Below are positions 10,586 to 21,283 of a stretch of DNA of 64,000 nucleotides, in pieces. The translations under genes and the position numbers were made by a program. Positions within the stretch are counted from its first letter, which is position 1. Each line of letters starts with the position of its first letter. Source of the DNA: Rhodeus uyekii. Its lineage: Eukaryota > Chordata > Actinopteri > Cypriniformes > Acheilognathidae. The stretch is taken from NCBI GenBank assembly GCA_037043235.1, contig JAWRVZ010000052.1, forward strand, positions 1,735,001 to 1,799,000, in the 5' to 3' direction. The notes below the pieces were generated by a model. The model saw only the letters and a program-made list of their open reading frames with translations. It did not search any database and had not been told where the DNA came from.

Positions 10586-11199
10586 TGTGACGGGTGGAGC
10601 CAACGACAGACACAGTGGGAGTGGTGATAAGCCCCAGAGAGGCGTTTTATTCAAACATAAGTGTCCAAACACAAAACGAAAGTAAAATAAAGTGTCCAAA
10701 TAAACAGGGGACCTGGTGCCCTCGTTGTGCAAAACGTTCAGTGCAGGAGTGGAAGTGCGAAGGAGGATGGGTCCAGGAGAGGGGCGGGGGTCCGACGGTC
10801 GCGGGTGTTTCCCTCTTGTCTGATGCGCGGAGGACGGCGGCTTTGCTTCCGGCGGCTCGTCCTCTCCTGACGCTGAACTGCAGGGAAACAGCGGCCCGGC
10901 ATCCTGGCCCGTCAGCCGCGTTGCGAATTAGACCCTCCGACTCCCTTCCTGAACCCACGAGGCCACCAGCGTGCATGCACGGGGAAGGACCCGCCTCCCG
11001 AGGAGAGGCGCGCTCGTCATTTATCGGCGGCGGTGGTAACGCTTCATGCATCTCAGGTGTGTGCCACCACACGCCGCCAATTCTCCTCATTACCGCGCCC
11101 CTCCTCTCTTCACCCACTCCAGTCGGGAGCCTGGCGAAGGGCGGCGATACGAGTGACGGGGCGGCGTCGAGATCAGGGGGAGGCAGCCGTTCCGTCACA
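10586..11199 (-). mobile_element. solo LTR (614 bp) in a TA repeat
   Basis: The ends are TGTGACGG and CCGTCACA, a perfect short inverted pair. ATAT lies on both sides, but the flank is a microsatellite so the duplication cannot be proven. Read on the minus strand there is an AATAAA (from TTTTATTC near 10645-10655) close to its 3' end. GC content is higher than the flanks. The long overlapping open frames here (10594-11313 on +, 10647-11198 on -) have no domain and are taken as chance frames in GC-rich LTR sequence. Confidence 0.75.
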
Positions 11200-12094
11200 A
11201 TATATACACCTCTGCTCCTTAGGTTTAGAGGAACAGGTCACGGTAAAATTAAAATTGTCTTTATTTACCCTCATTTCTTTCCAAAACTACACGACTTATA
11301 TACATACACATAGTCCACACATGTAGTGATTCCAATAAATCATGAATTAATCTTTTTTAGGAGTTGGTTGAGTTTTTGTTTGCAAAAAAAGTTTGAAAAG
11401 ATTTGTATTTGTTTGAATTTGAATGTAATTGTCAGTCAATAAAACAAATAGACAGAATTAAGACACCTAAGAACACAGAGAAGAAACAGTGCTGGATGAA
11501 GTGGATAATCATCTACAAATGACAATGTTTTTGTGTCCACCTATGCTGTTTTGCCTATTTGAAGAAGATGGATGCTTTTGAGCATTTCATTCCTTTTTGC
11601 CGCTTTGGGTTTAAAACACTTTATTTAATTAAATAAATACTCCTCCCGTTTGAAATTATGGAACTGAAACGTCACAAGAAGCAAAGAACAAGTGGTGCTT
11701 TGCCTCTATGTTGTGCATTTTAATCATGTACTGCACAACTTTTTGTTATATATAGGTGACTTTTGCTAGTGATTGAGATCTGGCAGCAACAGTACATTTT
11801 CCTGCTTGGGAAAGCCATTCATAGACATCTTTCCTTGCTCATGAAATATCCATGTCTATTTCACAAAACCATCTAAATTATTTATTCATGAATCTGACAG
11901 ATCCATTTTTCTCTGATTCAACGATCTGGTCAGAAGACAAATATTATCTGTGAACAACAACTTTATATGTACTTTTATGATACTCTTGTGGCAATTTTCC
12001 AACCTTTAGGAAGTTTGAAAGTTTCGACTGTATAAAACTGTATAAAAAAGAGCAACCGGAACAAAACGCCTTGGCTGTACCCTTGGCTCTCTGA
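11200..12094. other. unassigned AT-rich stretch
   Basis: No recognisable gene, TIR or LTR. The only open frame over 60 codons is a chance minus-strand one at 11975-12163. Confidence 0.45.
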
Positions 12095-12299
12095 AGAAGG
12101 AATGATATACTGTGTTGATTGATGCTGTGGGAAAGCTCTGCATGATTGGGTCGTTAAGCACATGTGAAATCAGACCAATGGTGTGTAGATATGTCAGAAG
12201 CAGGTGACATCACAAAACAGAAAACTATAAAAGCATGCCAAACAAAGCAGCAATAGCTGAAGAAATCTCCTGAAAGCACTGGAGATGTGGCAGGGTGAC

Positions 12300-12420
12300 G
12301 CAGCTTCTTATTCCCTCTTCAGGGAACCAAGGTTACAGTAGTAACTGAGAGATTCCATTTCAAGGGAATTCATGCCGTATCGATTGACGCTGTGGAAACA
12401 TTAATACCCATGCCACCATG
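12300..12420. repeat. DIRS relic terminal / internal complementary region
   Basis: TTCCCTCTTCAGGGAACC, GTTACAGTAGTAACTGAG, then CATTTCAAGGGAATTC and a GATTGACGCTGTGG stretch follow the order seen in the internal complementary region of the intact DIRS (TTCCCTCTTAGGGAA, GGTTACGTACGTAACC, GTCAAGGGAACTC, CACTGCGTCGAG). The palindromes have decayed. Confidence 0.7.
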
Positions 12421-12882
12421 ACATGTCTGAAATTGCCTGAAATTGTAAAGCACTAAGAAAATAACATCTGGGCCCCTTGTTAAACCTGGCGACTCATCTG
12501 AAATGTCTTGAAGAGAAACTCCTCACAAAAGGGCTTTAGAGGCAGAAACACTCCTACTTATGTGGGCTCAGGTTCCCAAAGGGGAAGGTTAACTCTGGCT
12601 GACTCGATATAGCCTTCATTATCTGCTTGCTCATCTTCTACTTAGATGCTGGGGACCCCTTACTAGAAGACCCCAAACAAACAAGCAAACAAACAGTTCA
12701 GATTTACGCCACAAGGCAGCTCTGCGGGCATAAGCATTTAGTTTGGGGTAGCTTCAAGTGATCAGTGATTTAGGAGACAATGGCTTCTGGAATTCCGCAC
12801 TGCGTTCTCTACTGAATGATCATATAATCACAGAGTTAAAATCTTTGTTTCTTCAACTGTGTCGTGACTTAACACCTTATTT

Positions 12883-13563
12883 TTGAATAGCCTTGTTTGC
12901 CTAGCTGTTGTATTTTCTTTTAATGCACTTCTCAACAAAGCTAAATTTATTCCAGCCTTTGCAGCTGATTCTACTCTCAATATATTGGGTTTGACTGAGA
13001 CATGGATTCGTCTAGAGCAATGGTCCCCAACCTTTTTTGTGCCGCGGACCTGTAAACGTTTGATATTTTGCCGCAGAACCTTGCGTGCGCTCGAGATTGT
13101 TTAAACACACTTCCTCACCGCCAAAGCCGCAGCATCACAGCCGCTCGCAGCCGCTCACGGACCGGTCCGAGAATTTGATCCGCGGCCTGGTACCATTTGA
13201 TCCACGGACCGGTCCACGAAATCGTTCGGGTTGGGGACCACTGGTCTAGAGGACTCAGCAACCCCCATTGCTCTCTCTACCAAATTCTCTTTCTCTCACA
13301 CCCCTCGTCAGTCTAGGAGGAGTGGGGTTACATGTCATCTCATTTCTAACATTTGGAAATACTCTACTCACTCTTCTCTATGCAAGTACAATTCTTTTGA
13401 ACTCCATGCTTTTACTATTTCAACTTCTACCAAAATCCATATTGCTGTAATATACCACCCTCCAGGTCAGCTGGGCACCTTTTTTGCTGCACTGGACATG
13501 CTGCTGTCCTCATTTCCTGATGGTACTCCACTTGTAGGCTTTGGTGATTTCAACGTTCATTAG
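12883..13563 (+). pseudogene. LINE endonuclease fragment split by a hAT MITE
   Basis: The first part (12883-13017) reads ...LNKAKFIPAFAAD...LGLTETWI, with the ETW block carrying the catalytic Glu. The MITE then intervenes and the frame resumes at 13252 with LALST-type sequence, FELHAFTI, IHIAVIYHPPGQLG and GFGDFNVH, which holds the Asp and Asn of the endonuclease. The frame stops at 13561. The SDH block downstream is not seen intact. This was an APE-type nicking domain and is now broken. Confidence 0.8.
13018..13243. mobile_element. hAT MITE with 8-bp TSD GTCTAGAG
   Basis: The left end CAATGGTCCCCAACC and right end GTTGGGGACCACTG are inverted copies with one change. GTCTAGAG flanks both sides (13010-13017 and 13244-13251). 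It is 226 bp with GC-rich internal ACCGGTCC and CCGCGG motifs shared with the copies at 7787 and 31316. No coding capacity. Its TSD has a central TA. Confidence 0.93.
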
Positions 13564-13979
13564 ACTTACACTACAGACTTCCTCTCTCTCCTAGCTTCAT
13601 TTGATCTTCACATTTCCACATCAGGATATACATCGCCTCAAACTCATGCACATTCTTCAAAACATTCAACTCTCTCCTCTGTCACCCTCTACCACCAGCC
13701 TCAACCTCTTTAACTGCCAATGTTTTTGCCAATTTCTTCATTAATAAAACAACCATCAGCAGTCAGTTCTCAGCTCCACACAAAGGAACTTAGACCAGAT
13801 ACAACCAGAAACCTTCTCTAACCTTCTCAGAGGCAGATGTGTCGACACATTTCTTCAGCCAACCTACCACCAGCCCTGTACATCAAATTCCCTCACATCT
13901 TCTACAAGCTATCTCTCGTACACTTTTACCAGCACCCACTCAAATCGTCAACATATCCCTCCAAATGGGAACTTTCCAT

Positions 13980-15180
13980 ACCGCATTCAAGCAGGCTCGG
14001 GTAACCCCACTGTTGAAAAATGTCTAGATTAAACACATCACTTGCAGATAATTACAGACCCGTCTCTCTATTACCATTCATAGCAAAAAAGGAGGTCCAT
14101 TCAACCGAGACTACATTACTGTCAGTCACTGATATTTGAATCTATCTGCTGCCTTTGACACTGTTAATAATCAGATCCTTCTGTCCACCCTCTCGTTACT
14201 GGGCATCACAGGAACTCCACGTCACTGGTCTGAATCCTAGCTAACAGATAGGTCTTTCAGAGTTGCGTGGTGCGGGGAGATCTCCAAAGAATGTCAACTG
14301 ATAACTGGGGCTCCTCAGGCTTCAGTTCTTGGACCCCTTCTCTTCTCTTAGCCACAACACTTGGTCCCATCATACAGGCACATGATTTCTCCTATCACTG
14401 CTATGTCGATGTCACACAGCTCTACCCTATCATTTCAACTAGATGATCTCAAAGTATCTGTGCGAATCACAAGTTGTCTGGTGGATATATCGGCATGTAT
14501 GAAAGATCATTGTTGCTCAACCTCACCTGTAGCTCAACCTTGCAACGATAGAGCTTTTCATCTTCCCTGCCAATCAAACTCTAAAGCACAAATTTACTGT
14601 CCAGGCTCCTCAACAATTACCCCATCAAGGTCTGCCAGAAATCTTGGAGTAATCTTTAAGGACCAATTAACCTTCAAAGATCACATCACAAATACCTCGA
14701 TCATGCAGGTTTGTACTTCACAACATCTGGAGGATCAGGCTGTTCCTCACTGAGCAAGCAACACAACTTCTCGTAAGGCCATGGTCATTTCCATGCTCCT
14801 TTGGCTGGTTCCTTCGAACCCCTACATCTGATCCAGAATGCTGCCGATAGTCTGGTTTCCAGCGATCACAAAAGGGCCCACGTCACACCTCTCTCTCTGC
14901 ACTGGCTCCCACTTGCAGCTCACATCAAATTCAAAGCATTCACACTTGCTTACAGAGCTAACACAGGCTCAGCAACCTCCTACTTCCACTCATTGCTACA
15001 AATCTGTACACCTTACAGAAACCTACGATCGATCAATGAGCGATGACTCGTGTTACCATCTCAGAGAGGCAAAAAATCTCTCTCAAGAATATTTTCATTC
15101 ACTGTTTCTTGCTGGTGGAACAATTCCCCTGCCTTCATCCAGAATGCAGAATCCCTGTCAATATTCAAAAAGCAGCTGAA
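13980..15180 (+). pseudogene. LINE reverse transcriptase fragments
   Basis: Scattered pieces in several frames match LINE RT: ARVTPLLKN (to 14027), a DNYRPVSLLPF-like stretch near 14050, AAFDTV near 14150, and GAPQASVLGPLL near 14310. An NLGVIFKDQLTFKDHI stretch lies in the frame 14361-14753, and a LHWLPLAAHIKFKAF stretch in the frames 14801-15046 and 14838-15179. The YADD block is degraded. No single frame spans the domain. Confidence 0.8.
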
Positions 15181-15429
15181 CACTAATCTGTTCCGTGAGC
15201 ACCTAACATAACATACACATACACAACAAAAAAAGTCTTTCCTTGCTTTCACTTTACCTTAGTCCCTCCATTCTCCAAGCTTATACTACTTCAAGCAATG
15301 TTTGAAACTTTGTATTGTGAGCATTCTTGTGTACTTTTGCCTCTTCAGGATGAATCGCTTTCTGTTTTAAGTCGCTTTGGATAAAAGCATCTGCTAAATG
15401 CATAAATGTAAATCTAAATGCAAGCATCT

Positions 15430-16400
15430 GGTACCCAAACAAAATTGCAGATTGCTCTTTTCCTGGTCTGGATCCCGAAAAGGAGGAGGATAGAAGGCCT
15501 GCAGTACAATAAATCTGGCCACATTAGTTGGGAATTTAGGGATTTTTCCTGGCCTAGGGTAGAGAAAAGCCTTCGGCTCCCTTGAATATGCAATGGTGCT
15601 AGTGCTGCATCTACATTTGGTGAAAATGCGTGGTGATACAGCTAGACGAATGGAAGAACCTGATATTAGAATGCACCTCCCCTGAAAGTGAACCTCAGGA
15701 ACATCCTGTGTTGTGTTGAAGTATTTTCTCCTTGAGATCTAGCATAACAAACTAGTCCTCGAATCTAATCTGTGGTACATTTTGGCTCAACATTTTAAGC
15801 TTGAGCTGCATGATTGACTGGTTCTGATGATGCAGGTCCAAAATGGGACGCAACCCCCAAATAGCAGCTATAGAATTTTTTTTCTCTGTCTGGGAGACGT
15901 ACACACTCTATGACCCCTTGCTGCATCAAAGTGTTCCATAAACAGAGCACGCTCGAGCCAACCAGAGTAGGACCCCCATAAATTTGGACAAGATACAAAC
16001 TGAATCTTGTAACCATTTTTGACAATGCACTGGACCCAACAAGAAATATTTAGCAGTAGCTTCCATGCTGCCAGAAATTCTACTCACGAGACTGGCCGCT
16101 GATGTTTTTTGAGCAACCACTTCGATGCCCTGAAGCAGCACACTGGCAGGGAACTTCTAGGAATTTCCTCAGAAGAGTGAAGAATACATTTCCATGTGGT
16201 AATACTGAGATATTGGCTCCCTGGAGACCACTGTGCCCTGAAGTTTACGAGATGGCATACTGTTTTTCACATTGAGGGAGGAACTTCTGAAACATTTAAA
16301 CCTATTTGGTGGCCCCCCTGAAATCTCTCAACAACTGTGTTGACACCGTTACCGAAGTGGCCCGGAGGCGCTAGCAGGACATCCATCAGAAAGCTTGTAT
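15430..16400 (-). pseudogene. DIRS relic: recombinase, RT and gag scraps
   Basis: 15440-15610 matches the recombinase region of the intact DIRS near 18600-18720, and 15625-15790 matches RT near 20550-20720. 16260-16400 matches the gag C-terminal half near 21530-21610 (including GCGCTAGCAGGACATCC against GGCGTCAGAGGGGCGTCC). A large internal deletion separates the first two. No open frame survives. Confidence 0.7.
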
Positions 16401-16439
16401 CCTTTTTCCTAAATGGCACTCAGATTTACCCACAAGTGA

Positions 16440-16727
16440 CTACCCATGGCCACCAGGGCTGCCATAGCATGGTCGATGCATCTCGGTAGCCAGGAGAGAA
16501 CTGTCTGTTGCCCAATGCAACTCTGACACTGCGTCAATTTCTAGGTCTTCTAATAGATCTGCCTGGTAGGCCTGGAGCAATACCGTGTTTTGAAGGCATG
16601 CTCCAGCCTGACTAGACATTGTGCCAGCGTTACATACCAATGCCAACATTGTTCTGACCAGTTTGTTTGATCTAATCAAGGCCTGTGGGGCCGATGCAGA
16701 CTGAGGGGCAAGGTAGCTGGTTGGCAA
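16440..16727 (-). pseudogene. gag: DIRS relic gag fragment
   Basis: The 95-aa minus-strand frame contains LLQAYQADLLEDLE and AVSELHWATDSSLLAT. The intact DIRS gag at 21284-22657 has SMLQAYQAELLSDLDE and AVAELRRAMDLSLRAA. The start of the frame aligns with the LAPHSPQPL region. It is a fragment of the structural protein with no intact ends. Confidence 0.8.
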
Positions 16728-16790
16728 GTCCTCTACCTTTCCGTACCATCACCCCTTAACCGTACTCTTTGTGGTCAACTAACAAGGAAT

Positions 16791-17834
16791 AGTGATAAAA
16801 TTTGTGCACTATGAACTTGACTGGAGGCTGGTTTCTTTTATGATCTTGACCTTGAAAATGGGAGAACCTGAAAGGTATGCTACACTTGTTATGACAGGAA
16901 GTTTAATTTTAGGACTAACCGTCTTTTCTCTCAACTGGCCAGTCAGTGCAAACTTTCAAACCTGGGGAAGATGCACTGGACCTAGCAGGTGAGGGCAGAG
17001 CCAGGCCACTCTCTAACCCCTCTCTCAGATCCATTTCTGAACCCCATAGCCTAAATCATAGCTGTGCCTTTCACAAAAAAATCTTTTGTAAATAAAAATG
17101 TAAACAATTTTATTTACCAATTTTTATTTACATTTGTACATTGGATTCCTCTTTTACAAGATGTAAAATTTGTGTCTTATGCCCCCAGAGTGTTTGTGTA
17201 TAAAGTTTTAGCTAAAAATGCCTCACAGATACTTTTTTATAAGTTAAAATGTACACTTTTGTGGGTGTCCCTTTAAATGCAAATGAGCTGGTGTTCCCAG
17301 ACCCCTTTTTTGGAAGAGGGTGGAGCTTGATGAGCTCATTCAACAACAAAAGAGGACAATCTCATGCACTGAAAATGCCAGAAACTGTCAGTAGCGGTGT
17401 TAAGTTTAGATCGGAGTCAATGATGATTACAGAGCAAGAGAGTACAGTATATGCTGCATGGAGATAGAACAGGTATATCACCAATCATACACAGAGGATT
17501 ATACAAAAACACTTGTTACTACTAACAATAAATAAATATATTCAGACCTTTTTCCTTTTTGGGGAGCGCTTAATACATTGGAAATCTGTAAAACAACTCA
17601 GATGAACTGCAATAAAGTTCACAATCTCCCTTTCCTTTCTGCTGTGACTACTATCGGCCTGGAGACTATGAGCTGGATTATGAACAGTTGGTACTGATCC
17701 ATCCTGATCCATTTGTCAAAACCTGTGCTTTGCATTGTGCCCTTATATTGACCCTCATTCACAAAGCAGTCTGGGTTAAAACTATTCAAGCAGACATAAA
17801 TTAATTTAAAATTTAAAATAGCTTATAAAAAAAC
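16791..17834. other. unassigned stretch between DIRS copies
   Basis: AT-rich with scattered short frames (16792-16992, 17064-17276, 17249-17467) of no recognisable content. Nothing supports a gene. Confidence 0.4.
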
Positions 17835-17880
17835 GTCTCAGGTTACGTACGTAACCATAGTTCCCTAAGAGGGAACGAGA

Positions 17881-18021
17881 CACTGCGTCGAGACGCGATT
17901 GGCAACCCTTCAGTGTATATGTCTCCTGAAGCACAATCAAACTCAGGTGTACGTCGCCGTGATGACGTCATCACGTCATGACCCGGGAGTATAAAGGCAC
18001 GTCACGACCCGGAAGCGGGTT
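17881..18021 (+). repeat. DIRS left inverted terminal repeat
   Basis: CACTGCGTCGAGACGCGATT through GACCCGGAAGCGGGTT is repeated inverted at 22872-23020 with few differences. The outermost left extension (17835-17880) contains the 16-bp palindrome GGTTACGTACGTAACC and is not present at the right end. Confidence 0.92.
17959..17997 (+). promoter_or_regulatory. CRE-like palindrome and TATA box in left DIRS ITR
   Basis: The 16-bp palindrome GTGATGACGTCATCAC (17959-17974) contains the CRE/ATF core TGACGTCA. It is followed by GTATAAAGG at 17989-17997. The same pair is mirrored in the right ITR. Promoter function is inferred from sequence only. Confidence 0.6.
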
Positions 18022-18073
18022 AGCTTGACCAGTGTATGAAACAGGCCGGCATGCCTAGGAGCTGAGGCTGCAA

Positions 18074-18175
18074 GACGCAGTGTCTCGTTCCCTCTTAGGG
18101 AACTATGGTTACGTACGTAACCTGAGACGTTCCCTGTCAAGGGAACTCGCACTGCGTCGAGACGCGATTGGGAAC
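18074..18175. repeat. DIRS internal complementary region
   Basis: The left arm (18074-18128) is the reverse complement of the left terminus (17835-17890), including GGTTACGTACGTAACC at 18107-18122. The right arm (18129-18175) is the reverse complement of the right terminus (about 23000-23055). The two arms abut at 18128/18129, so they together template the joined ends of a circular intermediate, as in DIRS-1. Confidence 0.9.
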
Positions 18176-18231
18176 GAGGAATACCCACGCCGCCTCAGCG
18201 TACGGGAGTATGCCAAGCGAAACGTAGCTCA

Positions 18232-20316
18232 CTACGATAACGCCAAGGATCCCAAGGCGGGGTTTAGGTCTAACTGGTAGAACCTAATAAACGTATGCGG
18301 TGAGGACCAGCCAGCCGCATCACAAATGTCCGCAAGGGAAGCCCCTACGAAAAAGGTTTTCGAGGCAGCCATGCTCCGAGTAGAATGAGCTCGGACAGCT
18401 AGTGGGCACTGCTGTCCTGCAAGCTCATAAGCTAAGGAAATAGATTCAGATATCCATCTGCTCACAGTAGGCTTAGAAGCAGGGGAACCTCTGGGGGCCC
18501 TGAAACAGACAAAGATTTGGTCTGACCTACGCCACGTGGCAGTCCTGTGGACGTAGGCGTCCAGTGTTCGCACTGGACAAACTTTGTTCTTTAACTCCTG
18601 GTCATGATCAATAAATGGAGGAGGACAAAGGGCCTGTAGTACTATGTGGCGCATAGAACTAGAAAGCACTTTAGGTACATAACCCGGCCTGGGGTAAAAA
18701 AATGCTTTAACCAGACCGGGTGAGAACTCTAAACATGAAGGGGCCACGGAGAGGGCCTGAATGTCGCCAATCCTCTTGAGGGAAGAAATGGCGAGCAGAA
18801 AGAGTGTTTTGAGGGTAAGGTGCTTATCTGAAATTTCATCCAGCGGTTCAAAGGGAGCCTGGGACAAGGCCTGGAGTACCAGGGACAGGTCCCAGGGAGG
18901 CACCCTTGAACGTACCACAGGCCTCAGCCTCTGAGTGCCACGAAGGAAACGAACCATGATGGGGTCCCTACCCAAAGAGGCACCACTCAAAGGTACGTGG
19001 TAAGCAGCTATGGCAGCCACGTAAACCTTTAGTGTGGAGGGGGACAACCCTGCCGCACATTTTTCTTGCAGGAACTCCAGCATGGTGCCGATCTGGCAGG
19101 TAACTGGGTCCAGCCGCTTTTCGCCACACCAAGAAGTGAATATCTTCCACTTCTGAGCATAAAGTTTCCTCGTGGATGGGGCTCTGGAGGGGAGAATGGT
19201 CTCCACAACCTCGGCTGAAAGACCAGACTCTATGAGCTGGGCCCCCTCAGGGGCCAGACCCATAATTTCCACAGTTCTGGGTGAGGATGGAAAATCCTCC
19301 CCTGAGCCTGGGACAGGAGATCCCTCCTGACCGGAATCTCCCACAGAGTGCCGTCTAGGAGGGACACCAGGTCCGAAAACCACACCCTGCCCGGCCAGCG
19401 CGGGGCAACTAGAGTGAGACGGACCTTCTCCCGGCGAACTTTCTCCAGAACCCCTGGGAGCAGAGCTACTTGAAGTAGGATACAGGGGTAGATTTGGCCA
19501 CCCCTGTTTCATGGCGTCCAGGCCGAGAGGCGCTGGAAGATAAAGGGAGAACCAGAGTGGGCAGTGAGTCGTCTCTTGAGACGCAAACAGATCCACTTGA
19601 GCCCGGCCGAATCTCTTCCAAATCTGCTCCACAACCTGAGTGTGGAGTCGCCACTCCACGGGCCTCGCCCCCTGCCTCGACAGGAAGTCTGCCCCCAGGT
19701 TCTGGGCCCCCGGGATATATATCGCTCGAAGAGAGAGCAGTTCTCTTTGGGCCCAGAGGAGGATCCTGATCGCCAACTTGGAAAGTCGACGAGAACGGAG
19801 ACCTCCCTGGTAATTTATGTAGGAGACCACCGACGTATTGTCGGTTTGGACTACTACATGATGGCCTCTGAGGTCGGGGAGAAACGCCCGTAACGCCATC
19901 CAGACAGGGATCATCTCCAAGGCGTTGATATGCCAGGAGAGGTGGTGCCCGTCCCATAGACCCCTGGCCGAGCGGTCCCTGAGGACCGCCCCCCAGCCCG
20001 TGCGGGACGCATCTGTCGACAGCATCACGCGGTGACAGATGGCTCCCAGTGCGAGCTTCTGGGAAATAAACCAGTTCTCCTTCCACGGATGCAAGGCTCG
20101 AAGGCACCGCCTTGAAACCTTGATCAGACGGAAGGGGTTGCCCCTCAGGGAAAACCCTCTGGTCTTCAGCCACCACTGCAAGGGTCTCATGTGGAACAGG
20201 CCTAGTGGGATAACACTGTACGCTGCCGCCATGAGCCCCAGCACTCTCTGGAAGTGCTTGACAGTGAGCAGCTGGCCTAGCTTGATATTCTGGACTATGG
20301 ACAGAACAGCGGCAAT
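18232..20316 (-). pseudogene. DIRS RNase H and tyrosine recombinase
   Basis: This is the meaningful C-terminal part of a 989-aa open frame that runs from 21201 to 18232. Residues 1-290 of that frame are a shadow of the RT in another frame. RNase H lies at about residues 391-510 with Asp397 (STDASRTG), Glu429, Asp454 (QTDNTS) and Asp505. The recombinase lies at about 670-989 with Arg810 (LKRIGD), His939 and Arg942 (HSTR), His969 and Tyr975 (HTFIRFYQ), a full set of catalytic residues. Residues about 575-650 read as low-complexity Ser/Pro/Gly and look like a locally shifted frame. The enzyme would join the circle to the genome. Confidence 0.9.
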
Positions 20317-21047
20317 GACATTGACACCGAGTCCCAAACAACGCCTAGGAAGGTTGTCCTCTGAACAGGAGAGAGGATACTCTTCTTGGCATTGAGTCTC
20401 AGCTCCTTCATATGCGCGAGGACGACATCTCGATGCCGAACCGCTAATTCTCGTGTCTGTGCCAAAATTAACCAATCGTCGATGTAGTTCAGTACACGGA
20501 TACCAGTGGACCGCAGCTGGGCGAGCGCTGCGTCCATGCATTTGGTGAAGGTGCGAGGGGATAGAGCTAGGCCGAACGGAAGTACTCGATATTGATAAGC
20601 CTTGCCCCGAAAGGTGAACCTGAGAAACTTCCGATGTTGGGGAAGGATGGAGATATGGAAATATGCGTCCTTGAGATCTATCGTCACAAACCAATCCTCG
20701 GACTTGATTTGGGATATGATCTGTTTCAATGTCAACATTCTGAACTTCAAGCGCCTGACAGTCTTGTTCAATCGGCGAAGGTGTAGAATAAGACGTATGC
20801 CTCCATCCTTCTTCGGAACTATGAAGTAGCGGCTGTAAAAGCCCGAATCTGTGGCTGAGAGAGGTACATACTCTATGGCCTCCTTCCTCAGTAATGATTC
20901 GACTTCTTGTTCCAAAACCAGAGCGTGCTCGGGGTCTACCTCCGTCAGAAGAACCCCCGCAAACTTGGGAGGGTTCGACCGAAACTGGATAGTGTAACCC
21001 ACATGAATAATGCGCAGGACCCACTGAGAAATACCTGGCAGACGCAC
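20295..21047 (-). pseudogene. DIRS reverse transcriptase
   Basis: The 250-aa frame covers most of the RT. VPKKDGGIRLILHLRRLN is the first conserved block, TIDLKDAYFHI holds the first catalytic Asp (124), RVLPFGLALSPRTF follows, and YIDD (188-191) is the active site. It ends at TTFLGV... where a frameshift near 20316 puts the remaining thumb and RNase H into the adjacent frame. RT makes element cDNA in cytoplasmic or nuclear particles. The break means RT-RNase H cannot be made as one protein. Confidence 0.9.
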
Positions 21048-21283
21048 CCACGCCGCCAGGAACTCTTTGAGGACTCCACTGGACCTGGAGTGGATGCTCT
21101 AGGACCCTCCTTAGAGGGGGCAATCTGCCCAGCGCACCCTGTCGGGGTGATGACTGGGATAGACCGCCTGGTCCCTGTTCGGACTGGTTCTCTCGAGACA
21201 CCAGATCCGCAGGGGCCTCTGCAGGGTGTTGGCATGCTGGTAAACCAACGGGGGGCTCCCTGCGAGGCCTGACACCGTAATTG

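Larger units (their letters stand above)
12860..15415 (+). mobile_element. Maui/L2-like LINE inside the DIRS relic
   Basis: Plus-strand pieces of an endonuclease (12883-13563) and a reverse transcriptase (about 13980-15180) are followed by a 3' end reading GTCGCTTTGGATAAAAGC with ATCTGCTAAATGCATAAATG. This tail is common to fish L2/Maui-type elements. DIRS sequence resumes right after it, near 15420. Many frameshifts and stops are present. The 5' edge is approximate. Confidence 0.75.
12095..16790 (-). mobile_element. DIRS relic, split by a LINE
   Basis: Left-end sequence (about 12095-12420) resembles the termini and internal complementary region of the intact DIRS at 17835. Sequence at 12460-12760 and 15430-15620 matches its recombinase region, 15625-15790 matches its RT (20550-20720), and 16300-16790 matches its gag. 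About 2 kb of RT/RNase H is missing near 15620. The recombinase region is interrupted by the LINE at about 12860-15415. All frames are broken. It is a minus-strand relic older than the LINE within it. Confidence 0.75.

Noticed and set aside
10594..11313. 239-aa and 183-aa overlapping ORFs
   Set aside because: Both lie in a GC-rich solo LTR bounded by TGTGACGG and CCGTCACA. No domain, and chance open frames are expected in GC-rich sequence.
18232..21201. 989-aa open frame as one protein
   Set aside because: Only residues from about 290 on make sense (RNase H and recombinase). The N-terminal part is the RT region read in the wrong frame.
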